From: Streptomyces anulatus
GTDB taxonomy: Bacteria > Actinomycetota > Actinomycetes > Streptomycetales > Streptomycetaceae
Reading direction: 5' to 3'
Length of the DNA stretch: 64,000 bases
NCBI RefSeq assembly: GCF_000721175.1
Contig: NZ_JOEZ01000024.1
Span: 1-64,000, forward strand
This document shows positions 27,006 through 36,911 of this stretch, piece by piece. The translations under genes and the position numbers were made by a program. A model generated the notes under the pieces. That model worked only from the letters and a program-made list of their open reading frames with translations, had not been told where the DNA came from and ran no database searches. Every line of letters begins with the position of its first letter. Position 1 is the first letter of the stretch.

Positions 27006-29465
27006 TCAGCCGAGGGCCTTCTCGACCTCCCTGGCGACCTCGGCGGCCCGGGCCGGGGTCAGGGGTTCGCCGTCGGTACCGGTGACGTAGAAGGCGTCCA
27101 CGGCGTTGGCGCCGAGGGTGGAGGCATGGGCGCTCCGCACCCGTACCGCGCTCTGTTCCAGGGCCCGGCCGATGCGGTGCAGCAGGCCCGGGGCGTCCTG
27201 GGCGCGGACCTCGATGACGGTGGCGCGGCGGGAGCCCGCGGCGGCCACGGTCACCCGGGGCGGTGGGGCCTTCACTCCGCGCCGGCGCGGGTAGGCGGCC
27301 TCCCGCTCGGCGAGGCGGGCCCGGATGTCCAGGGAGCCGTCGAGGGCGCGTACGAGGTCGGCGCGGAGGCGGGCGGCCTGCGGGAGGGACCCGTACTCGG
27401 CGGCGACCCGCCAGCTGAGCAGCAGCAGGTCCGCCCGCTCCCCCAGCTCGTTGGGGAGCTCCACCGCGCGCAGGTCGGCGGCACGCACGGTGAGCCGGTG
27501 CAGGGCGAGGACTCCGGCGGCGGCGGGCAGGACGCCGGGGCGGTCGGGCAGGGCGATGAGGAGCTCCACGCCGACGGGTTCCACTTCGCCGTCCCCGGCG
27601 GGCTCCTCGGACTGGGTGTGCAGGGCGAGGACGGGTTCGCCGGTGCGCAGGGCCTCGATGGCGAGGCGTTCGTGCTCGACGCCGGGCGCGGTCTCCTCGG
27701 GCTCCTCGGGAAGCTCTCCGGCGAGGACGGCGGCGACGCGCTTGACCAGGTCGGTGACGAGGGAGGCGCGCCAGGAGCTCCAGGCTGCGGGCCCGGTGGC
27801 GAGCGCGTCGGCCTCGGTGAGGGCGTGCAGCAGTTCCAGGGTGGAGGCGCTGGAGACGGCTTCGGCCACCGACCGCACGGTGGCGGGGTCGTCGAGGTCG
27901 CGCCGGGTGGCGGTCTCGACGAGCAGCAGATGGTGGCGTACGAGGGTGGCGATGACGCCCACGTCGTGCTTGTCGAAGCCGATGCGGGTGGCCATGTCCC
28001 GGGCGATGACCTCGCCGGCCACGGAGTGGTCGCCGGGCCAGCCCTTGCCGATGTCGTGGAGGAGGGCGGCGACCAGGAGGAGGTCGGGGCGGTGGACGCG
28101 GCGGGTGAGGGAGGCGGCGCGGACGGCGGTCTCCACGAGGTGCCGGTCGACGGTCCAGGTGTGGACGGCGTTGCGCTGGGGGCGGCAGTGGACGCGTTCC
28201 CAGTCGGGCAGCAGCCGGGTGATGATCCCTTCCGCTTCGAGCGCCTCCCAGACGCCGACGGTGGCCTCGCCCGCGCCGAGCAACGTGACGAGTTCCTCGC
28301 GGGCCTCGGGGGGCCATGGAACCGGCAGCGGCTGGGCGGTGGTCGCCAGGTGGCGGACGAGGTGGCGGGAGAGCGGGAGTCCGGCCTCGGCGGCGGCAGC
28401 GGCGGCGCGCAGGGTGAGGACCGGGTCGCGTTCGGGGCGGGCGGCGCGGGCGAGGACCACTTCGCCGTCCGCGTCCACCACGCCGTCGGCGAGCGGGGTG
28501 CGTTCGGGGGCGGGCCTGGAGCCGAGGCCGCCGCTGAGCATGGCGCGGAGCTTCGGGCGGACCGAGCGGGCGCGCAGGACGCGGTTGACCTCGCGCCAGG
28601 TGACGTCGGTGGCGTACGAGACGGTGCGGGCGGCCTCGTAGACCTTGCGCAGCAGTACGTCGGCGTCGAGGAGGCCGAGGGCTTGGGCGACCTGGTCCTG
28701 TTCCTGGAGGGCGAGCCGGTCGGTGGCGCGCCCGGTGGTGAGGTGGAGGGCGTCGCGGGCGTCCAGGAGGGTGCGGCGGGCCTGGTCAAGCCCTTCGCGG
28801 GGGGCGTCGGCGACCCAGGACGCGGCCACCGCGCGCAGGGCGGTCGCGTCGCGGAGGCCGCCGCGGGCCTCCTTGAGGTCGGGTTCCAGCAGGAACTGGA
28901 GCTCGCCCATCCGTTCCGCGCGTTCCTGGCAGAGCTCGTGGAGGGCGGGGAGGCGTCCGGGGGCCTGGTTGCGCCAGTCGGCGAGGATCGCGGTGCGCAG
29001 GGAGGTGACGAGGCCGAGGTCGCCGGCGACCGGGCGGGCGTCCAGCAGGCCGAGCTGGACCTTGAGGTCCTCGCCGGCCGTTCTCCGGGCCTCGCCGGGG
29101 GTGCGTACGGAGTGGTCGAGGGCCAGGCCCAGGTCCCACACCGGGTACCAGATGCCGTCGGCGAGGGCTGCGAGGGCCGCCGGGCCGGCGCTGCCGTCGT
29201 GCAGGAGGAGCAGGTCGAGGTCGCTGCGCGGGGAGAGCTCGCCGCGGCCGTAGCCGCCGACGGCGACGAGGGCGGCGCCCCGCACTCCGGCGCGTGTCGC
29301 GGCGGCGGTGAACAGGCCGGTGAGCCATTCGTCGGTGAGGTGGGCGAGGGCCGCACGGCGCGGCGGCCCGGACCGCGCCTCCTGCTGGAGGAGGCGCAGC
29401 CGGGCCGCCGCATAGCCGCTGGGTCCCGAGCCTTCGGTTCCGGTGGTCACTTCGCTACTCGTCAC
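27006..29465 (-). CDS. glnD: [Protein-PII] nucleotidyltransferase GlnD
   Basis: Nitrogen-sensor enzyme of 819 aa that modifies and demodifies PII. In S. coelicolor it adenylylates GlnK. The nucleotidyltransferase motif GGYGRGELSPRSDLDLLLL (about residues 68-86) precedes a PII-uridylyltransferase linker. An HD hydrolase motif (LLHDIGKGWPGDHS, near 465) and two C-terminal ACT domains (IALPDRPGVL near 635, VRAQDAPGLLHRIG near 755) follow. It lies 29 bp after glnK in the operon. Confidence 0.96.
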   Translation of the reverse strand: MTSSEVTTGTEGSGPSGYAAARLRLLQQEARSGPPRRAALAHLTDEWLTGLFTAAATRAGVRGAALVAVGGYGRGELSPRSDLDLLLLHDGSAGPAALAALADGIWYPVWDLGLALDHSVRTPGEARRTAGEDLKVQLGLLDARPVAGDLGLVTSLRTAILADWRNQAPGRLPALHELCQERAERMGELQFLLEPDLKEARGGLRDATALRAVAASWVADAPREGLDQARRTLLDARDALHLTTGRATDRLALQEQDQVAQALGLLDADVLLRKVYEAARTVSYATDVTWREVNRVLRARSVRPKLRAMLSGGLGSRPAPERTPLADGVVDADGEVVLARAARPERDPVLTLRAAAAAAEAGLPLSRHLVRHLATTAQPLPVPWPPEAREELVTLLGAGEATVGVWEALEAEGIITRLLPDWERVHCRPQRNAVHTWTVDRHLVETAVRAASLTRRVHRPDLLLVAALLHDIGKGWPGDHSVAGEVIARDMATRIGFDKHDVGVIATLVRHHLLLVETATRRDLDDPATVRSVAEAVSSASTLELLHALTEADALATGPAAWSSWRASLVTDLVKRVAAVLAGELPEEPEETAPGVEHERLAIEALRTGEPVLALHTQSEEPAGDGEVEPVGVELLIALPDRPGVLPAAAGVLALHRLTVRAADLRAVELPNELGERADLLLLSWRVAAEYGSLPQAARLRADLVRALDGSLDIRARLAEREAAYPRRRGVKAPPPRVTVAAAGSRRATVIEVRAQDAPGLLHRIGRALEQSAVRVRSAHASTLGANAVDAFYVTGTDGEPLTPARAAEVAREVEKALG

Positions 29466-29494
29466 CCAGCTGCCTTCCGTTTGCGGGCCGTCGG

Positions 29495-31342
<1,848 letters not shown>

Positions 31343-31420
31343 TTACGGCCGAATGAATCCGGGGTGGCGCGTCCGGTGCCCTGCCCAGGGTCTTTCGTTC
31401 GGATCAGGCCGGATCAGGGA

Positions 31421-31518
31421 GCGGGGTCCGGTGCGTGCAGCTGCAAGGCGGAGGAGGGAGTCACTGCGGAGCATTGGCGACTGACGACAACGCCGCAGAT
31501 GCACGCACCGGACCCCGC
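31421..31518. repeat. Inverted repeat element A between amtB and nsdA
   Basis: A 19-nt perfect inverted repeat (outer arm GCGGGGTCCGGTGCGTGCA at 31421-31439 and its complement at 31500-31518) extends inward with one mismatch and a 2-nt bulge to about 27 nt. The central 40 or so bases are not part of the stem. It lies 28 bp from the larger palindrome. A dispersed non-coding repeat is possible; copy number in the genome is unknown. Confidence 0.7.
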
Positions 31519-31547
31519 GAGCCCGGCCTGGTCCGCACGAGAGGCCC

Positions 31548-31714
31548 TAGTGCCGCGTCAGCCAAGGTTTGCCCGGTGAGGAGCGGCGTCAGGTGCGTGC
31601 TCTCGGCGCGCCGGCCGGAAGCCCTCGTACTGGACGTACTCGGGCTTTCGGCCGGTGCGGCGAGAGTGCGTGCCCGGCGTCGCGACGGGGCGAACCTTGG
31701 CTGACGCGGCACTA
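31548..31714. mobile_element. MITE-like TA-flanked long palindrome
   Basis: The 163-bp core (31550-31712) starts and ends with a 20-nt perfect terminal inverted repeat (GTGCCGCGTCAGCCAAGGTT) and is flanked on both sides by TA, the target duplication of IS630/mariner-type transposases. The arms also match internally (32 of 42 positions between 31583-31624 and 31642-31683), so the whole element can fold as one hairpin. It encodes no protein. MITE identity is inference from structure. Confidence 0.65.
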
Positions 31715-31866
31715 GCATGCAGCGCACGCCGCATACGGTGCGGTTGAAACGCCCAGGGGCCGGAAGACACGAAACCGGCCACGGCGACCCTCCGTGTGAC
31801 CAGGCGATGGGGGAGCCGGGTCGGGCTGCAGGAAAGGGGCGCCGCGGCCGGAGCCGGGGGTGCCGG

Positions 31867-33342
31867 TCAGACCGCTTCGGCGGTCTCCGGCAGCTGCTCG
31901 TGGAGCAGCTCGGTGAGCCGGGCGACGTCGGCGACATCGCCGAAGTCCCTGGCAGCGGTGTCGACGGTCTTGCGCAGGCGGGTGTTCACCCGTTCGGAGC
32001 GGACCTTCTTGGCGATCCTCAGGGCGCGGGTGGCGAGCACGGTGGACTCCTCGGGCTCGCGCTGGAGGAGGTGGACGGTGGCCATGCCGATGAGGTTGAG
32101 CGCGTAGGAGCGCTGGTGCTCGTCGTCCTCGCCGAACAGCTCGACGGCCTTGTCCATGACGGGCTGGGCGAGCGAGGCGTAGGTGGGGCTGCGGCCGGCT
32201 ACATAGGCCAGGTCGCGGTAGGAGTGGGCGTTCTCGCCGTTCAGCTCGGCCTCGGAGAAGAAGCGGATCCAGTCGGGCTCGGGCTCGCCGTCGAGACCGG
32301 CGTCCAGGAAGGTGTCCTCGGCCATCCGGACGGCCCGCTTGCACTTGCTGGGCTGGCCCATGTTGGCGTAGGCGCGGGCCTCCATCGCATACAGCATGGC
32401 CTGCGTACGGGAGGTGGCGCAGTCGCGGCTGCCGTACTGCGCGAGGTGGATCAGCTCCAGGGCGTCGTCGGGGCGGCCCAGGTGGATCATCTGGCGGCTC
32501 ATGCTGGAGAGGATGTAGCTGCCGAGCGGCTTGTCCCCGGCCTCCTTGGCGGCGTGCAGGGCGAGCACGAAGTACTTCTGGGCGGTGGGCTGGAGGCCGA
32601 CGTCGTAGCTCATCCAGCCCGCCAGCTCGGCCAGTTCGGCGGCGCAGCGGAAGAGCCGCTTGGCGGTGGGCCCGGGCTGGGGCTCCTGGAGCAGGTCGGT
32701 GACCTCGTGCAGCTGCCCGACGACGGCCTTGCGGCGCAGTCCGCCGCCGCACTGGGCGTCCCACTGCCGGAACATCGCGGTGGTCGACTCCAGCAGGTCC
32801 AGCTCGGGCCGGGAGAGCCGGGAGGGGCGGTGGGCGGCGGCCGGGGCCTCCGGCTCGCCGGGGCTCTGGGCGGGGGCGGGCACCAGCCAGCGCTGCATCG
32901 GCTCGATGAGGGCGGGCCCCGCGGCCAACGCCAGCGAGCTGCCGAGGAAGCCGCGCCGGGCGAGCATCAGGTCGCTGCGGGAGAACTCGCTGAGCAGGGC
33001 GACGGTCTGGGGGCCGGCCCACGGCAGGTCGACACCGGCCACCGAGGGTGACTGGTGGGCGGTGCGCAGCCCGAGCTGCTCGACGGCGACGACGGCGCCG
33101 AAGCGCTCCGAGAACAGTTCGGAGAGGATGCGCGGGATCGGCTCCCGCGGCTGCTCCCCGTCGAGCCAGCGCCGTACCCGGGAGGTGTCGGTGCTGATGT
33201 GGTGGGCGCCCATCTGCCGCGCCCGCCGGTTCACCTGGCGCGCCAGCTCACCCTTGGACCAGCCACTGCGTACGAACCATGACCCCAACTGCCCGTTGGG
33301 GCGCTTTCCGGCATCCGTACCGCCTGCGCCGCCGCCACTCAC
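31867..33342 (-). CDS. nsdA: NsdA, negative regulator of sporulation and antibiotic production
   Basis: Large TPR-containing regulator of 491 aa. In S. coelicolor, disruption of nsdA raises antibiotic production and sporulation. The N-terminus has a helix-turn-helix-like segment (WSKGELARQVNRRARQ, then TDTSRVRRWLDGEQP). A twin-Arg-like hydrophobic stretch (ARRGFLGSSLALAAGPAL) follows, then helical TPR-type repeats to the end. GTG at 33342 was chosen because a GGGGGCG site lies upstream; an ATG at 33372 would add 10 residues. The position beside amtB matches the S. coelicolor order I recall. Confidence 0.9.
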   Translation of the reverse strand: MSGGGAGGTDAGKRPNGQLGSWFVRSGWSKGELARQVNRRARQMGAHHISTDTSRVRRWLDGEQPREPIPRILSELFSERFGAVVAVEQLGLRTAHQSPSVAGVDLPWAGPQTVALLSEFSRSDLMLARRGFLGSSLALAAGPALIEPMQRWLVPAPAQSPGEPEAPAAAHRPSRLSRPELDLLESTTAMFRQWDAQCGGGLRRKAVVGQLHEVTDLLQEPQPGPTAKRLFRCAAELAELAGWMSYDVGLQPTAQKYFVLALHAAKEAGDKPLGSYILSSMSRQMIHLGRPDDALELIHLAQYGSRDCATSRTQAMLYAMEARAYANMGQPSKCKRAVRMAEDTFLDAGLDGEPEPDWIRFFSEAELNGENAHSYRDLAYVAGRSPTYASLAQPVMDKAVELFGEDDEHQRSYALNLIGMATVHLLQREPEESTVLATRALRIAKKVRSERVNTRLRKTVDTAARDFGDVADVARLTELLHEQLPETAEAV

Positions 33343-33767
33343 TGGAACGCCCCCATCCCGCTGAAACCTCATCGCGCGAACCAATATCAGAATGTCGTGC
33401 ATCGGTGCTGTCCGTAGGGGAGTTGAACACCCTCGAACAGGAAATCGGGTTGCCCATGGCATACCCGTGGGTGCACATGCTCCCAGGGTTCGTGTACCGA
33501 CGGTAATCCTACGATCACCCCTCCCGCGAGGGGGATTGAGGAAACGCCACCATTCGCCACCCCTTCGAATGAACCCGACTGCCGCCGGGCGCGCTTGACT
33601 TGACCGACCAGGACCGGGGGCGAGCGGACGGAAGCACTCGGGGGCGCGCACACCGTGTCGCACCCCTTTGCGCTACCGCGCACGCCACTCGATCGAGTTT
33701 CAGCGACGGAGGGTTACCCGAGGACGCGGGTCGTAACCACCGGCGAGCCGGACCCGTTGGAGGGGGC
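33343..33767. other. Divergent intergenic region between nsdA and the prim-pol gene
   Basis: The 425-bp gap has no gene I can support. It contains a 12-bp perfect palindrome ACTCGATCGAGT at 33687-33698, about 70 bp upstream of the prim-pol start. The same core occurs upstream of the CAP-domain gene at 43611-43628. The centre of the gap (33400-33500) is less GC-rich than average and probably holds the nsdA promoter. Confidence 0.5.
33687..33698. promoter_or_regulatory. Palindrome ACTCGATCGAGT, operator-like
   Basis: A perfect 12-bp palindrome lies about 70 bp upstream of the prim-pol-domain gene. An 18-bp palindrome with the same core is found upstream of the CAP-domain gene 10 kb away. It could be a binding site for a shared regulator, but no family is assigned. 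Confidence 0.4.
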
Positions 33768-34415
33768 ATGGGCTTCACGATCGGCGGCATCCGGGAGATG
33801 CGATCCGGTGCGCGGCGACGCCACCGCGGCACCGCGGGCACGGCGGTGGCCGAGTACACAGGGCTGTGGGGCTGGGCGGTGACACCCGGAGCGCGGGCCG
33901 AGGCCGGCTCCTGCTCGTGCGGCGAGACGGCCTGCCCGGCGCCGGGAGCCCACCCGCTGGGCTTCGCCCGGGAGGTCCCTGCGGGCACCGGCCTGGACCG
34001 CGCGTCGGACGCCTGGGCCGAGACACCGGGAGCGGCGATGCTGCTGCCGGTGGGCCGCTCCTTCGACATCCTGGAGGTCGCGGAGCAGGCCGGGCGGCGA
34101 GCACTGGTGCGGATGGAGCGGATGGGGCTGCCGTCGGGGCCGGTCGCGGTGACGCCGACCGGGCGGGCGCAGTTCTTCGTCGCACCCGGGGCCGCCACCG
34201 AGCTGCCCGAGCTGCTCTACCGGATGGGCTGGGACGACGCCGCCCTCGACCTGCGCGCTCTCGGTCCGGGGACGCACATCACCGCCCCGCCCTCCGACCT
34301 CGGCGGCCTCGGCCCGGTCCGCTGGCTGCGGCCCCCGGCGCTGGACACGGCGGCCGCTCCCCCGCAGGCGCGGCTGCTGCTGGGGACGCTGGCGTACGTC
34401 TGCCACCGCTCCTAA
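33768..34415 (+). CDS. Small protein with bifunctional DNA primase/polymerase (prim-pol) N-terminal-like domain
   Basis: The 215-aa protein resembles the PF09250 prim-pol domain seen at the N-terminus of plasmid and phage replication proteins, but no helicase part follows. Visible features are a cysteine cluster (CSCGETACPAPGAHPLG) and an acidic DxxE-type strand (SFDILEV), followed by a glycine-rich LPSGPVAVTPTGRAQFFV strand. The start at 33768 has a GGAGGGGG site. Such short versions recur in Streptomyces chromosomes. Enzymatic activity is uncertain because the full hDhD motif is not obvious. Confidence 0.75.
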   Translation: MGFTIGGIREMRSGARRRHRGTAGTAVAEYTGLWGWAVTPGARAEAGSCSCGETACPAPGAHPLGFAREVPAGTGLDRASDAWAETPGAAMLLPVGRSFDILEVAEQAGRRALVRMERMGLPSGPVAVTPTGRAQFFVAPGAATELPELLYRMGWDDAALDLRALGPGTHITAPPSDLGGLGPVRWLRPPALDTAAAPPQARLLLGTLAYVCHRS

Positions 34416-34424
34416 GGGCACGGA

Positions 34425-34476
34425 AACGGCGGACGGGCGGCAGGCTCCTCGCAGGAGCCGCCGCCCGTCCGCCGTT
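34425..34476. terminator. Strong bidirectional terminator between the prim-pol gene and ftsY
   Basis: A stem of more than 20 bp (AACGGCGGACGGGCGGC with its complement, continuing through GGCTCC/GGAGCC) separates two convergent genes. Confidence 0.85.
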
Positions 34477-34492
34477 CGCGACACAGGGTGGG

Positions 34493-35701
34493 TCAGTCGC
34501 CGATCAGGGCGTCCACGAAGGCGCCCGGCTCGAACGGGGCGAGGTCGTCCGCCCCTTCGCCGAGGCCGATCAGCTTGACCGGTACGCCGAGCTCACGCTG
34601 GACCGCGATGACGATGCCGCCCTTGGCGGTGCCGTCGAGCTTGGTCAGGACGATTCCGGTGATGTCCACGACCTCCGCGAACACGCGGGCCTGGACGAGG
34701 CCGTTCTGTCCGGTGGTTGCGTCGAGGACGAGCAGGATCTCGTCCAGCGGGCCGTGCTTCTCCACGACGCGCTTGACCTTGCCGAGCTCGTCCATGAGAC
34801 CGGTCTTGGTGTGCAGCCGGCCGGCGGTGTCGATGAGGACGACGTCCGCGCCCTCGGCGATGCCTTCCTTGACCGCGTCGTAGGCGATCGACGCCGGGTC
34901 GCCGCCCTCGGGCCCGCGGACCGTGCGGGCGCCGACGCGCTCGCCCCAGGTCTGGAGCTGGTCGGCGGCGGCAGCGCGGAAGGTGTCGGCCGCGCCGAGC
35001 ACCACGCTGCGGCCGTCGGCGACGAGCACCCGGGCCAGCTTGCCGGTGGTGGTGGTCTTGCCGGTGCCGTTGACGCCGACGACCATCACGACGCCGGGGG
35101 TCTCGGCGCCGCCCTCGGTCTTGACCTCGCGGTCGAAGTCCGGGCCGAGCAGGGTGATCAGCTCCTCGCGGAGCAGGGTGCGCAGGTCCTCAGGGGTGCG
35201 GGTGCCGAGCACGCGGACGCGCTCGCGGAGCCGCTCGACCAGTTCCTGGGTGGGGGCGACGCCGACGTCGGCGGTCAGGAGGGTGTCCTCGATCTCCTCC
35301 CAGGTGTCCTCGTCGAGGTTGTCCCGGGAGAGCAGGGTGAGGAGCCCCTTGCCCAGGGAGTTCTGCGAGCGGGCCAGCCGGGCCCGCAGGCGGACGAGCC
35401 GGCCGGCGGTGGGCTCGGGGATCTCCAGCGCGGGCGGCGCGGGGGCCTCGGCGACCGGGGCCTCCTCCACGGGCGCGGTGGCGTCCGGGAGGCCGACTTC
35501 GTCGATGGTGCGCCGCGCTTCGTCGCGCGGCGTCTCGGCCTCCTCGCCGACCTGCGGTTCGGCGGGAGGAGTGATGGTCGGCGTGCTCGGCGGCGGGGGC
35601 GGCAGCTTCTTCTTGCGGCTGCCGACCACGAGTCCGCCGACCAGGCCGACAGCGACCAGGGCGATGACTACAGCGAGGATGACGATTTCGACGAGTTCCA
35701 T
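34493..35701 (-). CDS. ftsY: SRP receptor FtsY
   Basis: Membrane-docked SRP receptor of 402 aa that pairs with Ffh to hand ribosomes to the Sec translocon. An N-terminal membrane segment (residues 5-27) is followed by an acidic, proline-rich linker. The NG domain has [15 protein letters not shown] (G1), [17 protein letters not shown] (G3) and [11 protein letters not shown] (G4). The ATG at 35701 gives an immediate hydrophobic anchor. Two T-rich codons in the TTTGKL loop are normal for FtsY. Confidence 0.96.
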   Translation of the reverse strand: MELVEIVILAVVIALVAVGLVGGLVVGSRKKKLPPPPPSTPTITPPAEPQVGEEAETPRDEARRTIDEVGLPDATAPVEEAPVAEAPAPPALEIPEPTAGRLVRLRARLARSQNSLGKGLLTLLSRDNLDEDTWEEIEDTLLTADVGVAPTQELVERLRERVRVLGTRTPEDLRTLLREELITLLGPDFDREVKTEGGAETPGVVMVVGVNGTGKTTTTGKLARVLVADGRSVVLGAADTFRAAAADQLQTWGERVGARTVRGPEGGDPASIAYDAVKEGIAEGADVVLIDTAGRLHTKTGLMDELGKVKRVVEKHGPLDEILLVLDATTGQNGLVQARVFAEVVDITGIVLTKLDGTAKGGIVIAVQRELGVPVKLIGLGEGADDLAPFEPGAFVDALIGD

Positions 35702-35893
35702 AACCCGTCCAGTATCGGCCACGGTCGCGCCGCGGGCGCGGCCCCTGCTGACCCCTCGGCGAGCCATCGAGGCCATATGCACCTTTTGGCGGTAATCCGA
35801 ACACCGACCCCTACACTTCTGACGCAACGTCAGCTACGGTGCCGCCGCCCGCCAGATTGCCCGCCTGCCCGCCTCGGCGAAGGGACGCCTCCG

Positions 35894-36871
35894 ATGGCCT
35901 TCACAGTGGTCCGGCTCAATCTCGTCGACCCCGAAGCCGGACCCGTAGCGCTCTCGGCCCGCTATCGCGCCGCCCTGGAGATGGCGGCGTACGCCGACGA
36001 GCACGGTGTCGACACGGTGCAGACCGAGGAGCACCACGGGGTGGCGAACTCCTGGCTGCCCTCCCCGTTCACCTTCGCCGGAGCGGTCTTCGGGGCCACC
36101 CGCCGGATCGCGGTGACCGTTTCGGCGATCATCGGGCCGCTGCACGATCCGCTGCGCCTCGCGGAGGACATCGCGGTGCTGGACCTGCTGAGCGCGGGCC
36201 GGCTGGTGACGGTCGCGGGGATCGGCTACCGCCCTGAGGAGTACGAGCGGGCCGGGGTCGAGTGGCGGCGGCGCGGCAGGCTCCAGGACGAGCTGCTGGA
36301 GACGCTGCTGGCGGCGTGGACCGGGGAGCCGTTCACGTACCGGGGCCGTACGGTACGCGTCACCCCGCGCCCGTACACGCGGCCGCACCCGATGCTGCTG
36401 GTCGGCGGCAGCTCGCGGGCGGCGGCGCGGCGGGCGGCTCGGCTGGGGCTGCCGTTGTTCCCGAGCGCGCATCTGCCGGAGCTGGAGGCGTACTACCACG
36501 GGCAGCGCGCGGAGCACGGGACGGAGGGCTTCTGCATGATGCCCGCGGCCGAGACGCCACTGCTGCACGTGTCCGAGGACCCGGACCGTACGTGGGCCGA
36601 GTACGGCGAGCACTTCCTGCACGAGGCGCGGACGTACGCCTCCTGGCAGTCCGAGGACATCCGCTCGGCGGTGCGCTCGTCGGCGGCGACGGTGGCGGAG
36701 CTGCGCGAGGAGGGGGTGTACCGGATCGTCACGCCGGACGGCCTGAAGGCACTGGAAGCCCGGAGCCTGGTGCTGCATCCGCTGTGCGGCGGGATGCCGG
36801 TGGAGGAGGGATGGCGGAGTCTGCGGCTGTTCTGCGAGGCCCTGGAAAGGCCGACGGCCCCGGCTCGGTGA
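35894..36871 (+). CDS. LLM-class flavin-dependent oxidoreductase
   Basis: Luciferase-like TIM-barrel protein of 325 aa, expected to use reduced FMN or F420. The blocks TEEHHGVANSWLPSP and GRLVTVAGIGYRPEEYERAGV, then HPMLLVGGSSRAAARRAARLG, are typical of the family. Substrate and cofactor cannot be told from sequence. The ATG at 35894 starts the conserved barrel. A hairpin that includes the stop codon ends the transcript. Confidence 0.9.
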   Translation: MAFTVVRLNLVDPEAGPVALSARYRAALEMAAYADEHGVDTVQTEEHHGVANSWLPSPFTFAGAVFGATRRIAVTVSAIIGPLHDPLRLAEDIAVLDLLSAGRLVTVAGIGYRPEEYERAGVEWRRRGRLQDELLETLLAAWTGEPFTYRGRTVRVTPRPYTRPHPMLLVGGSSRAAARRAARLGLPLFPSAHLPELEAYYHGQRAEHGTEGFCMMPAAETPLLHVSEDPDRTWAEYGEHFLHEARTYASWQSEDIRSAVRSSAATVAELREEGVYRIVTPDGLKALEARSLVLHPLCGGMPVEEGWRSLRLFCEALERPTAPAR

Positions 36872-36881
36872 GCCGGGGCCG
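36855..36881 (+). terminator. Terminator overlapping the LLM gene stop
   Basis: CGGCCCCGGCTC pairs with GAGCCGGGGCCG across a 3-nt loop, and the TGA stop falls inside the stem. It lies between convergent genes and may serve both. Confidence 0.75.
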
Positions 36882-36911
36882 CGCGGTTCGAAGAGAGGGG
36901 CAGCGGGGAAT

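Noticed and set aside
33866..36871. 1001-codon plus-strand frame across ftsY
   Set aside because: It joins a shadow of the prim-pol gene, antisense of ftsY and the true LLM gene; only 35894-36871 is real.
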